Source: Spirosoma pollinicola
Lineage (GTDB): Bacteria; Bacteroidota; Bacteroidia; Cytophagales; Spirosomataceae
Direction of reading: 5' to 3'
Assembly (NCBI RefSeq): GCF_002831565.1
Contig: NZ_CP025096.1
Coordinates: forward strand, 2,829,027-2,893,026
Length of the DNA: 64,000 bases
In this document: positions 53,730-62,486 of the stretch, one piece after another
Position numbering within the stretch: position 1 is the stretch's first letter
Layout: each line of letters begins with the position of its first letter
The notes under the pieces: model-generated
What the model was told of the DNA's origin: nothing
Database searches by the model: none
The model's input: only the letters and a program-made list of their open reading frames with translations
Translations under genes and position numbers: made by a program

Positions 53730-54449
53730 ATGAAAAAGCAACTTATTACCCTTGTGGCCCTAGTGGCCATTCCGGCGTTATCCTTTGCGCAGACAGCCGA
53801 CGAAATCATCACTAAAAATATTGCGGCTTTGGGTGGTGCCGACAAAGTGGCCGCCGTTAAATCGCTCCAGTTCGACCAGTCTATGAGTGTTATGGGCATG
53901 GACATGACGGGTAAAGTAACGACGGTTGTTGGGCAATCGTCCCGTACAGACATTACTGTAATGGGTCAGCAAATGACGCAGGTCGTTGACGGCGATAAAG
54001 GCTGGGCGATCAACCCGATGGCGGGCGGTTCTGGTGCACAAGCACTTCCAGAAGATCAAGTGAAGCTACAGAAGGGGAATACTTACGTGATTGGTACTGA
54101 GTTGGCAACAGCTAAGGATAAAAAATATCCGGTCGAATTGGTTGGGAAAGAAAAGCTGAACGAAAAAGACGTCTATAATTTAAAAGTGACTGGTCCCTCA
54201 GGTGTGGTCAATTACTTCGTCGATGCTGCTACCTATCAACTGGCAGGCAGCAAAGCGACCATTACGATGCAGGGGCAAAGTGGTGAAATCAAATCGCAGT
54301 ATAGCAATTATAAAACGGTAGACGGCCTTACGTTGCCGTCGACAATAGAACTCAACAGTCCTGCCATGCCGGGTGCTATTACCATGACGTTGTCGAATAT
54401 GGTATTCAACCCTAAAGTTGATTCGACCATCTTCGCGATGCCTAAATAA
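53730..54449 (+). CDS. Outer membrane lipoprotein-sorting protein (LolA/LolB-like fold), paralogue 2
   Basis: A 239-residue exported protein with a signal peptide (1-21) and the same start motif as paralogue 1, TADEIITKNIAALGGADKV, as well as VELVGKEKLNEKDVYNLKVT and YNYKTVDGL-type repeats (SNYKTVDGLTLPS). It has no LolA partner nearby and no lipobox. It stands alone with its own terminator. The role of these proteins in Bacteroidota is not experimentally settled; a lipid or lipoprotein carrier is inferred from fold. Confidence 0.78.
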   Translation: MKKQLITLVALVAIPALSFAQTADEIITKNIAALGGADKVAAVKSLQFDQSMSVMGMDMTGKVTTVVGQSSRTDITVMGQQMTQVVDGDKGWAINPMAGGSGAQALPEDQVKLQKGNTYVIGTELATAKDKKYPVELVGKEKLNEKDVYNLKVTGPSGVVNYFVDAATYQLAGSKATITMQGQSGEIKSQYSNYKTVDGLTLPSTIELNSPAMPGAITMTLSNMVFNPKVDSTIFAMPK

Positions 54450-54472
54450 GTTTTATTCTCTTTAAAGGAATG

Positions 54473-54502
54473 AGAGCCGTGCAACCTACGGCTCTTTTTT
54501 TA
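54473..54502 (+). terminator. Intrinsic terminator after paralogue 2
   Basis: A perfect 8-bp stem (54473-54480 with 54488-54495) followed by a run of T residues. Confidence 0.9.
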
Positions 54503-54581
54503 TTAACCAACTATTCACTTGCCTTTTTTAAGCTTTACCGAAGTAAATTCCGATATTTGAGAATTATACAATTTGATTCTC

Positions 54582-56795
54582 ATGCACTATCAGCCTCTAC
54601 TAAAAACTGCTTACCGAACGCTGGCACTGGCGTTTACAGTTGCAGCCGCTCAGGCGCAGCCTGGCCCAGCGCCAGTACTCAGCGGTTTCATTCCTGCCCG
54701 GCAGGCCGCTCAGGTTAAACTCGAAGCCGAGTTTAAAACCAAACAATCATCAGCGGCTTTTAAAAATCACCTCGAAAAGCTGAGTAGCGTGCCGCACCTT
54801 ACCGGTTCGAAGGAAAATGAGCAGGTGCGCGACTACATTGCCGAAACCATGCGTAAGGCGGGTTGGCAGGTAGACATTTACCCGCACGATGTATTACTAC
54901 CAAAAGGCCCCGGCGAGATTGCCGTTGAACTGGTCGAACCCATCCGTCAGCCGCTGAACATCCGGGAGTTTCTCTTTAAGGAAGACAAGTACAGCAGCGA
55001 CCCACGACTGACGCCCGGCTATAATGCCTGGTCGGGTTCGGGCGATGCCACCGCCGAAGTCGTATACGCCAACTATGGCCGGAAAGAAGATTTCGAGCAA
55101 CTTAAAGCGATGGGTATTTCGGTAAAGGGCAAGATCGTGCTGGCTCGTTACGGCGGCAATTTTCGTGGCTATAAAGCCCAGTTTGCCCAAGCCGATGGGG
55201 CCGTTGGCGTGATCATTTATACCGACCCCGCCGATAGCGGCTACATGCGCGGCCTGACCTTCCCGGAAGGCCCCTATTACAGCGAAAGCGTGATTCAGCG
55301 GGGTTCTCTGCTGACGACGCCCTATACCGGTGACCCGCTTACCCCCGGCGAAGCAGCCTTGCCACTCGATGCCAAGAACACACCCAAACGGCTCGATCAG
55401 AATGCCGTTGGTCTGCATAAAATTCCGGTTACGCCCCTCCCCTACGGTTCTGCTACCGAAATTCTGAAACGGATGGCAGGCATCAGACCCGTTCCGGCAG
55501 GCTGGCAAGGCGGCTTACCGTATACCTACCGGCTGGAAGGCGGACCAGCGCTAAAAGTGCGGTTGATGGTGAAGCAGGAGAAAACGATTCAGCGGATTTA
55601 TCAGGTGGTTGGTACGCTGACCGGTGCCGAGTTCCCCGACGAATGGATCATTGCCGGTTGCCATTACGATGCCTGGTCGTATGGTGCTACCGATCCAAAC
55701 TCGGGTACGGCGATGTTATTGAGCATGACCGAAACGATGGGTAAACTGGCCAAAGCCGGTCAGCGGCCCCGGCGTACGATTAAAGTTTGCCATTGGGACG
55801 CCGAAGAACCGGGCGTAATTGGCTCGGCGGAGTGGAGTGAGCAGTTTCGCGATGAGCTGACACAGAAGGCTGTTGCGTATATGAACTACGATGCGGCTGT
55901 GTCTGGTCGGACGTTTGGGGCGAGTGCGTCGCCGTCCATGAAGAAGCTGATTATTGAAGCCACTCAGGCGGTTCAATATCCTGATTCAAACAAAACGGTC
56001 TATCAGCACTGGATGGGTCATAAAGCAGCAGGCAATCCAACGCGGGTAACGGGCTCATCGGCTCCGGCAGTGATGGCGGGCGAACCAACGATTGGCAACC
56101 TCGGTGGCGGCTCCGATCATATTGCGCCATACATGCACATCGGAATTCCGTCGTTGAGTGCGGGTATGGAAGGACCAACGCTTTACCACTCCCAATACGA
56201 CGACCTCTATTTTTACGACAAGTTCGCCGATCCGACCTACAAAATGGGACCGATGATGGAGCAGGTTGTGGGCACCATGACTATGCGGCTGGCAAACGCC
56301 GACCTTGTTCCCTATGACCTTGCCCGCTACCCAGCCGATCTGGCCGTTCACCTGAAAGCCGCCGAAAAAGCCATTCAGGCCTATGCACCGACGTACTCGA
56401 TCAACCCATTGCTGAATGCCGTTGCCGATATGAAAAAGAATGCCGACGCCTGCGAACTGGCCCGGCAGAATTACCTGCAAACCGGCCGCACCGATAAGCT
56501 AGTGGAGTTGAATAAGGAACTTCGACTTCTGGAACGGTCATTTATTGATCCAAAAGGCAACGCGTTTGGTGGCTGGTACAAATCACTCTATGCGTCATCA
56601 GACCCAAACAGCGGATATGCGTCCTGGATGCTACCGGGTTTACTATACGAAGCGTCGTTAAAGTCAACGGCGAATCTACCCGACCTGGAAGCTCGCTACA
56701 AAAAGGCGATTCAGACACTCAGCGATAAGTTGCTCGTCATTTCGAAGGGCATGGGAGGCAGCAATGCCCCGGCGGCTGTAGGAAGCAGTAAATGA
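54582..56795 (+). CDS. M28 family metallopeptidase, glutamate carboxypeptidase II-like
   Basis: A 737-residue exported protein; the ATG of MHYQPLLKTA is used. A signal peptide (1-26) precedes a three-domain structure like glutamate carboxypeptidase II: a PA domain inserted at about 160-310, the M28 peptidase core, and a C-terminal dimerisation domain (about 610-720). Zinc ligands His361 (GCHYDAW), Asp371 (ATDPNSG), Glu408/Glu409 (HWDAEEPG) and later GGSDHIAP and LYHSQYDD are in order. It would release C-terminal or N-acylated acidic residues from peptides in the periplasm. It faces the Rad52-like gene. Confidence 0.92.
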   Translation: MHYQPLLKTAYRTLALAFTVAAAQAQPGPAPVLSGFIPARQAAQVKLEAEFKTKQSSAAFKNHLEKLSSVPHLTGSKENEQVRDYIAETMRKAGWQVDIYPHDVLLPKGPGEIAVELVEPIRQPLNIREFLFKEDKYSSDPRLTPGYNAWSGSGDATAEVVYANYGRKEDFEQLKAMGISVKGKIVLARYGGNFRGYKAQFAQADGAVGVIIYTDPADSGYMRGLTFPEGPYYSESVIQRGSLLTTPYTGDPLTPGEAALPLDAKNTPKRLDQNAVGLHKIPVTPLPYGSATEILKRMAGIRPVPAGWQGGLPYTYRLEGGPALKVRLMVKQEKTIQRIYQVVGTLTGAEFPDEWIIAGCHYDAWSYGATDPNSGTAMLLSMTETMGKLAKAGQRPRRTIKVCHWDAEEPGVIGSAEWSEQFRDELTQKAVAYMNYDAAVSGRTFGASASPSMKKLIIEATQAVQYPDSNKTVYQHWMGHKAAGNPTRVTGSSAPAVMAGEPTIGNLGGGSDHIAPYMHIGIPSLSAGMEGPTLYHSQYDDLYFYDKFADPTYKMGPMMEQVVGTMTMRLANADLVPYDLARYPADLAVHLKAAEKAIQAYAPTYSINPLLNAVADMKKNADACELARQNYLQTGRTDKLVELNKELRLLERSFIDPKGNAFGGWYKSLYASSDPNSGYASWMLPGLLYEASLKSTANLPDLEARYKKAIQTLSDKLLVISKGMGGSNAPAAVGSSK

Positions 56796-56797
56796 TA

Positions 56798-56852
56798 TAA
56801 TTGTATGATGCAGGGTATATTATAACATCACACACCCTGCATCATACAATTA
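56798..56852. repeat. Perfect 19-bp-arm palindrome overlapping the Rad52-like stop codon
   Basis: Arms 56798-56816 and 56834-56852 pair perfectly. It begins 2 bp after the M28 gene's stop and its right end includes the stop codon of the convergent gene. Confidence 0.88.
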
Positions 56853-57353
56853 GGCGGCCTTCGCCGTTGGTTTGGCGTGTTCGGGTTTAAGCACCACTAC
56901 ATCGCGCACAGTGCCGCCCGCGTTGATTTTTTCGACCATTTTGTCTAATAAAGGCGTTGCCCAATTGGGTATATACTTGTCTGTTGTTTCGATCAGCACC
57001 TTCGGAAAATCATATAACGCCCGACCTAATCCAAACTGAACAGCGCACCGTTTCATAGCGTCGCTGATACCGCCTTTCACTGGCTCAACACTCGTCCGGC
57101 TGGCCCCGTCGGTTTTGCGGACAATTTCACCACCGGGCAGAATCGCCGTGATGGTGCATAAAAAACCACCGTCAATTTCCTTGATTTCGTTTTGCCAGCC
57201 TGCCCAACCGAACTGGTCGTCGAAGCGTTGCATCACGCAACGATTAGTGATGTACGGCACGACGATGATCTTCTGACCATCTTTAGTTTGGCTTTGTACC
57301 CGCCACTCAATTTCGTGAACCGTAAGTGGGGCGGTTAATGCGTTTAGTTCCAT
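56850..57353 (-). CDS. Rad52/Rad22-like single-strand annealing protein
   Basis: A 167-residue protein that resembles the N-terminal annealing domain of Rad52 and the phage/bacterial homologues such as DdrA. Recognisable parts are VHEIEWRVQSQTKDGQKIIV, the FGWAGWQNEI strand, DGASRTSVEPVKGGISDAMK and KRCAVQFGLGRALYDFP, the last two being the hallmark of this family. It would bind single-stranded DNA ends and promote annealing. The gene is alone, away from rec genes. The ending is Ala/Lys-rich. Confidence 0.85.
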   Translation of the reverse strand: MELNALTAPLTVHEIEWRVQSQTKDGQKIIVVPYITNRCVMQRFDDQFGWAGWQNEIKEIDGGFLCTITAILPGGEIVRKTDGASRTSVEPVKGGISDAMKRCAVQFGLGRALYDFPKVLIETTDKYIPNWATPLLDKMVEKINAGGTVRDVVVLKPEHAKPTAKAA

Positions 57354-57446
57354 GTTATGTATGTTGTTGTTTACCTGTTATTAACGTGAATTACGAATAA
57401 ACCTCAATATATCTATCTGATAATCAGAAGATTATTTTTGGCTGAT

Positions 57447-57535
57447 TTTTGTCATCCCGACGTTAGGAGGGATCTTCGGTGAAAGCAGAGTTTTCTATTT
57501 TACCAAAAATCCCTCCTAACGTCGGGATGACAAAA
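57447..57535. repeat. Copy 3 of the shared palindromic repeat
   Basis: Arms 57447-57480 and 57502-57535 pair with two mismatches. It shares the core GTCATCCCGACG..AGGAGGGAT with 11376-11503 and 45171-45270, and also part of the loop (GAGTTTTCTATT) with the 11.4 kb copy. It lies between the Rad52-like gene and the small antitoxin-like gene. Confidence 0.88.
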
Positions 57536-57630
57536 TGACCGAGGTTAACCTATTGCCTTTAAATAACTTATCTCACTTTTCATCCATACTTCACATTGTT
57601 ATTAATAAATCTGTCGACGGTGGCCTACTG

Positions 57631-57837
57631 TTACCACGTCAACAATTGACGTTTCTGCCTGTGTTCAGCCAACGCAATAGTTGGCTCTTTTCGAGCTTTT
57701 ACATCATCATAAAGCTTAATATCATCTAATTCTTCCAGTTCCTCTAAAACTTGTTGCCACTGTTTAATTGGCAATACTACCGAAACACGCTTACCCTGTT
57801 CGTCAGTAATATATTGGGGATGAAGGACTTTGTTCAT
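57631..57837 (-). CDS. Antitoxin-like small protein, toxin partner not found
   Basis: A 68-residue protein: LHPQYITDEQGKRVSVVLPI followed by KQWQQVLEELEELDDIKLYD and a charged helix. This resembles Phd/RelB-type antitoxins (beta strands followed by a long helix for toxin binding). No toxin gene follows on the minus strand before the palindrome at 57535. The gene starts 29 bp downstream of mutS, so it may be co-transcribed. It could be an orphan antitoxin or an unrelated small regulator. Confidence 0.65.
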   Translation of the reverse strand: MNKVLHPQYITDEQGKRVSVVLPIKQWQQVLEELEELDDIKLYDDVKARKEPTIALAEHRQKRQLLTW

Positions 57838-57865
57838 AGTCTCAAGTTAAACATTCGGTTTATAT

Positions 57866-60511
57866 CTACTCCGCCATTTTCAGCAACTCATTCAATCGCA
57901 GCAGCGCTTCAATAGGTGTTAGCCGATTTATGTCGATGGCGCGTAGTTTCTCCTTGATCGCTTCGGATTTGGGGTCGCCGGATTCGATGATGCGAAGGGC
58001 TAATTCCCGTTCCTGAGGCACGGCCTTTTGAATGTTTTCCCGGTTAGTTTCGCGTTGGTGCGACGACTCCAGTTGTTTTAAAATCTCATTGGCCCGACTC
58101 ACAATCTGGGCAGGCATTCCGGCCATCTGCGCTACGTGAATCCCGAAACTGTGTTCCGAACCGCCTTCTTTCAGCTTCCGCAGAAAAATCACTTTGTTGC
58201 CCAGCTCTTTCACCGACACATTGTAATTTTTGATGCGTGGGTTATCGGCAGCCAGATCGTTTAGTTCGTGATAGTGCGTGGCAAACAGCGTTTTAGGACG
58301 GCAGTCGGTTTTGTTGTGCAGGTATTCGGTGATGGACCAGGCAATGGAAACGCCGTCGTACGTACTGGTCCCCCGGCCAATTTCGTCCATCAAAATCAGG
58401 CTTCGTTCGCTCAGGTTGTTGAGAATACTGGCCGTTTCGGTCATTTCAACCATGAACGTACTTTCGCCCCGCGAGAGGTTGTCAGACGCGCCCACACGCG
58501 TAAATATCTTGTCGACCAACCCAATGTCTGCCGACGATGCCGGGACAAAACTACCCGACTGCGCCATCAGCACAATCAGGGCCGTTTGCCGCAGCAAAGC
58601 TGATTTACCCGCCATGTTCGGCCCGGTAATAATGATGATCTGCTGGGTCTGGTCATCCAGGTAAACATCGTTCGGGATATACGGCTCGCCGGGGGGCAAC
58701 TGCTGTTCAATAACCGGGTGCCGACCATCTTTGATGTTCAGCACTTTGCTTTCGTTAATGGCCGGCCGAACGTATTTGTTCTTGACAGCAACACGGCCAA
58801 ACGAAGCCAGTACGTCCAGCACCGACAATACGCGGGCGTTCTGTTGAATAGCCCCCACATACTCACCAGCGGCAATTACCATATCGTTGAACATCCGGGC
58901 TTCGATCTGGAAAATCTGTTCCTCGGCGTTCAGGATTTTATCTTCGTATTCTTTCAGTTCGGGCGTAATGTAGCGTTCGGCATTTACCAGCGTCTGCTTT
59001 CGAATCCACTCTTCGGGCACACGGGTTTTATGGGCGTGCGTAACCTCTAAGTAATAACCAAACACTTTGTTATAGGCTATTTTGAGTGACGAAATACCCG
59101 TCCGTTGTACTTCGCGCTCCTGCAATTGAAGCAAATAATCTTTCCCCGAATACGCAATGGCGGTCAGTTCATCTAACTCTGCGTTAATGCCCTGTTTAAT
59201 AATTCCGCCCTGGTTTGAGAGTGTTGGGGGATCTTCGCGCAGTTCCGTTTCAATCCGGTCGAGCAGAAACGAAACCGGGTTGAGTTGATCGGCATATTTC
59301 TTTAATGAAGGCGACTCCTTTTGGCTCAGCGCCGTAATCAATAGTTCTTTAATCGGCAGCACATGTTGAAGCGACCGTTTCAATTGCAGCAACTCACGCG
59401 GGCTGATACGCCGAACAGCCACTTTAGAAACCAGCCGTTCCAGATCACCAATTTGCTTCAGGTGATTCATCAGCGTGTCGGCTAAATCAGTATCGCCAAC
59501 CAATAACTCGACCATATTCAAACGCTCGTCGATCAGGGCTTTTTCCTTGAGTGGCAAGTTGAGCCATTTACGTAGCAAGCGTGCGCCCATTGGCGTTACG
59601 GTCTGGTCGAGGATCTGAATCAGGGGCACACCTCCCTCCTGCTGGGCGACCGTCAGTTCAAGATTACGGATGGTGAATCGGTCGAGCCACACGTAGCGAT
59701 CTTCTTCAAGCCGGGTAACGCGGGTTATGTGCTGAAGGTCTTTATGCTCCGTTTCGTTGAGGTAATGCAGAATCACACCAGCCGCGATAATCCCATCGGG
59801 CATGCCCTCAATACCGAACCCTTTGAGCGAAGTGGTCTGAAAATGCTGTTTCAGGAAATTGTACCCAAAGTCGTAGGTGAAGGCCCAGTCCTCGAGGGTG
59901 TATGTATGAAATTTATCGCCGAATAAACTGCCGAACTCCTGCCGATTACGTTTGCAGTACAGAACTTCCGATGGGTTGAAACTTTGCAGCAGTTTATCGA
60001 CGTAAGCCGAATTACCCTGCGAGGCCAGAAATTCGCCCGTCGAAATATCCAGGAATGAGATACCGAATGTATCGTCTGTTTTGCCGAAGTGAACAGCGGC
60101 AAGGTAGTTGTTGCGCCGGGTGTCGAGCACATTGTCATTAAATGAAACACCGGGGGTCACTAGTTCCGTAACACCCCGCCGAACAATGCCTTTCGCTACC
60201 GATGGGTCCTCTAACTGATCGCAGATAGCGACGCGTTCGCCCGCCCGAACGAGTTTAGGCAAGTGGGTATCAAGCGAGTGGTGGGGAAACCCGGCCAGTT
60301 CTTCGTTCGATCCGCCGTTGTTTCGTTTGGTAAGCGTAATGCCCAGAATCTTGCTGGCCCGAACGGCATCTTCGCCAAAGGTTTCATAGAAATCACCAAC
60401 ACGAAAGAGCAGCAACGCACCGGGATATTTGGCTTTGATCTGGTTATATTGGCGGTTGAGGGGCGTTTCGTTTTTCTTAACTTGTGGCTTTGCTGCGGTG
60501 GTCGATTTCAC
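57866..60511 (-). CDS. mutS: DNA mismatch repair protein MutS
   Basis: An 881-residue MutS1. The GTG of VKSTTAAKPQVKK is the preferred start; a TTG 36 bp upstream is possible. The mismatch-reading FYE motif is in GDFYETFG at about residues 39-46. The connector, lever and clamp domains follow, and the ATPase has the Walker A GPNMAGKS at 630-637 and Walker B DEIGRGTSTYDG near 709. The C-terminal dimerisation helix ends NRLTPIEALLRLNELLKM. It starts mismatch repair by binding mispairs. MutL is not encoded nearby. Confidence 0.95.
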   Translation of the reverse strand: MKSTTAAKPQVKKNETPLNRQYNQIKAKYPGALLLFRVGDFYETFGEDAVRASKILGITLTKRNNGGSNEELAGFPHHSLDTHLPKLVRAGERVAICDQLEDPSVAKGIVRRGVTELVTPGVSFNDNVLDTRRNNYLAAVHFGKTDDTFGISFLDISTGEFLASQGNSAYVDKLLQSFNPSEVLYCKRNRQEFGSLFGDKFHTYTLEDWAFTYDFGYNFLKQHFQTTSLKGFGIEGMPDGIIAAGVILHYLNETEHKDLQHITRVTRLEEDRYVWLDRFTIRNLELTVAQQEGGVPLIQILDQTVTPMGARLLRKWLNLPLKEKALIDERLNMVELLVGDTDLADTLMNHLKQIGDLERLVSKVAVRRISPRELLQLKRSLQHVLPIKELLITALSQKESPSLKKYADQLNPVSFLLDRIETELREDPPTLSNQGGIIKQGINAELDELTAIAYSGKDYLLQLQEREVQRTGISSLKIAYNKVFGYYLEVTHAHKTRVPEEWIRKQTLVNAERYITPELKEYEDKILNAEEQIFQIEARMFNDMVIAAGEYVGAIQQNARVLSVLDVLASFGRVAVKNKYVRPAINESKVLNIKDGRHPVIEQQLPPGEPYIPNDVYLDDQTQQIIIITGPNMAGKSALLRQTALIVLMAQSGSFVPASSADIGLVDKIFTRVGASDNLSRGESTFMVEMTETASILNNLSERSLILMDEIGRGTSTYDGVSIAWSITEYLHNKTDCRPKTLFATHYHELNDLAADNPRIKNYNVSVKELGNKVIFLRKLKEGGSEHSFGIHVAQMAGMPAQIVSRANEILKQLESSHQRETNRENIQKAVPQERELALRIIESGDPKSEAIKEKLRAIDINRLTPIEALLRLNELLKMAE

Positions 60512-60617
60512 TGATTTTCGTTGGATTGTCGTAAACAAAAATAGCAAAATTTACCGAGAAAATGGCGGTTTTTCGCCTTATTACAGGTGTAAATCGTAAA
60601 CAAAACAGCTCCTTGCA

Positions 60618-61157
60618 ATGACCTCTCCCGAACTAACCTTTCCGCTAAAAGCCAGCTTCAACCCGATTATCCGAACCTATCTATTACTGTACATCTCCTT
60701 CTTTTTGGTCATCTCGATTATTGGCATCTTATTCCTCCCATTCTGGCTTTTGGGCGTGGGCCAGTGGTGGAGCAGTCACTATTTCAAAAACCTGGAATGC
60801 GAATTATCAGAACGTTCTCTGCGATTCAAAAAGGGAATCCTGTTTCAGGTCGAGAAAACGATTCCGCTGGAAAATATCCAAGATGTTACATTTGTCGCTG
60901 GCCCCGTGCTGCGTCATTTTGATCTTTGTATACTAAAATTTGAAACCGCCGGGCACAGTCAAAACCAAGCTAATGATATGGAGTTAATCGGCATTATTGA
61001 TGCACAGGCTTTCCGAACGCACATTATTGAACAACGGCAAAAGCTGATGACACTTAAAACTAATCAGCCTCCTGTTGCTACAGATCAGACGCTTCTAACA
61101 GAAATAAGGGATACCTTGCGCGACATCAGGCAACTATTGCACGATAGTAGCAAATGA
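60618..61157 (+). CDS. Bacterial PH domain (YdbS/YdbT-like) membrane protein
   Basis: A 179-residue protein. Two transmembrane helices lie at about 18-50 (LLLYISFFLVISIIGILFLP), followed by a PH-like domain of the bPH2 type with the ELSERSLRFKKGILFQVEKT and IPLENIQDVTFVAGPVLRHF segments. The C-terminus is helical, ending QLLHDSSK. Members affect envelope traits in other bacteria, but no activity is defined. It precedes the SpoU-type methyltransferase by 51 bp on the same strand. Confidence 0.82.
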   Translation: MTSPELTFPLKASFNPIIRTYLLLYISFFLVISIIGILFLPFWLLGVGQWWSSHYFKNLECELSERSLRFKKGILFQVEKTIPLENIQDVTFVAGPVLRHFDLCILKFETAGHSQNQANDMELIGIIDAQAFRTHIIEQRQKLMTLKTNQPPVATDQTLLTEIRDTLRDIRQLLHDSSK

Positions 61158-61208
61158 GCTTGGTGGATTCTATTATCATGCAAGACTACTAATTCAATAG
61201 ACGCTTAA

Positions 61209-61739
61209 ATGCCTCCAAAAAAAATCACCCTCGATGAGCTCAACCGATTGTCGGTTTCTGATTTCAAAGACGCCGAAAAATTTCCTTACTGCCTTATTTT
61301 AGATGACATCCGAAGCTTAAATAATGTCGGGTCTGTGTTCCGGACAGCCGATGCATTCCGGGCGGAGAAACTTTACCTGTGTGGTATTACAGGCCAGCCA
61401 CCCCACCGCGACATTACCAAAACGGCTTTGGGGGCCACCGAATCTGTTTCGTGGGAGCATGCAGCCGATATAGTAGCTTTAGTTAGACAACTTCAGGAAA
61501 GCGGCTGGATTGTAGCGGCTGTAGAGCAAGCCGAAGGAAGTACCTTGCTAAGTGATTTTTTGCCAGAGTTAAACAAACCGTATGCCTTTGTGTTGGGAAA
61601 TGAGGTGGCAGGAGTTCGCGATGAGATTGTCCAACTAGCTGATTTAGTGATCGAAATCCCACAGTTTGGCACAAAACACTCACTTAATATTGCGGTGACA
61701 GCCGGAATTATTTGCTGGGATTACCTACAAAAGAAATAA
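61209..61739 (+). CDS. SpoU/TrmH-family RNA methyltransferase
   Basis: A 176-residue knotted SPOUT methyltransferase. The three SpoU motifs are NNVGSVFRTADAFRAEKLYL, YAFVLGNEVAGV and FGTKHSLNIAVTAGI. It lacks an N-terminal RNA-binding domain, so it resembles the short TrmL/LasT-type enzymes that 2'-O-methylate tRNA or rRNA. The target is not known. It may share a transcript with the PH-domain gene. Confidence 0.87.
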   Translation: MPPKKITLDELNRLSVSDFKDAEKFPYCLILDDIRSLNNVGSVFRTADAFRAEKLYLCGITGQPPHRDITKTALGATESVSWEHAADIVALVRQLQESGWIVAAVEQAEGSTLLSDFLPELNKPYAFVLGNEVAGVRDEIVQLADLVIEIPQFGTKHSLNIAVTAGIICWDYLQKK

Positions 61740-61815
61740 CAAAAACTTAACATTGAACTTGCATTTACCCCAAATAAATCGTATTTCTTTGTAGATTTTT
61801 TTATTCACTATTTTT

Positions 61816-62295
61816 ATGACAAATAAGACCACAAAAACGAAACAGGAATCACTGGCATCAGAAATTGTCAGTTCGATCGAAACCAAGCTTAGTGAAGCAG
61901 GTGAGGCTACAAAAAAGATGAAGAAATCCATCGAGAAATCGGCGGCAAAATTGGCCAAGAAACTCACTAAACTAATGCAGAAGGCCGAGAAAAAGGCCGT
62001 TAAGCCAATTAAAACAGGCGAAAAAAAACTAAAAAAAGAAGGGGCCAAAGCAAAAAAGAACGCTCAAAAAGCTGAGAAGAATGCAAAACGCACGGCAAAA
62101 AAAGCAGCTAACCTAGTTTCAGAAGCCGTTGATGTTGCCAAAACGGCAATAACACCAAAAACACCCAGCCGCCCATCACGCGCTACCACAACCGCGTCGA
62201 AACCAGCCGCGACAAAATCTGCGACTCGTACACCAGGCGCGAAAACCACTACAAACTCATCAACGCCAGCCGAAACGGCGACGGAAAACGCATAA
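61816..62295 (+). CDS. Histone H1-like Lys/Ala-rich protein
   Basis: A 159-residue protein of low complexity. The middle, residues about 35-100, is dominated by Lys and Ala (KKAVKPIKTGEKKLKKEGAK); the C-terminus is Ser/Thr/Pro/Ala-rich (PAATKSATRTPGAK). It resembles the C-terminal tail of eukaryotic H1 and bacterial proteins such as HctA/BpH1. DNA compaction is the most likely role. It is a single-copy gene with its own terminator. Confidence 0.75.
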   Translation: MTNKTTKTKQESLASEIVSSIETKLSEAGEATKKMKKSIEKSAAKLAKKLTKLMQKAEKKAVKPIKTGEKKLKKEGAKAKKNAQKAEKNAKRTAKKAANLVSEAVDVAKTAITPKTPSRPSRATTTASKPAATKSATRTPGAKTTTNSSTPAETATENA

Positions 62296-62324
62296 GATTA
62301 ATTCTGACGACTATTATTTACTTA

Positions 62325-62350
62325 ATGCCCGCTTTTGGCGGGCATTTTTG
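62325..62350 (+). terminator. Intrinsic terminator after the histone-like gene
   Basis: A GC-rich 8-bp stem (TGCCCGC with GCGGGCA and flanks) with a short T-rich loop and a trailing run of T. Confidence 0.85.
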
Positions 62351-62486
62351 TTGTAGCCTATTATTTTTATAGGGATTTTAGTGTGACATTTATGAAGGAG
62401 TCTGGTCTATTATAGGCTTTGTCGATTTCAAACTAGAGTTTTCTACTTAATCCGTAACAGACGATTAATCTATAACAGACGGCGTT

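Noticed and set aside
57535..57729. 64-residue + strand open frame opposite the antitoxin-like gene
   Set aside because: It begins in the palindromic repeat and has no recognisable family; the minus-strand protein has a better domain pattern.
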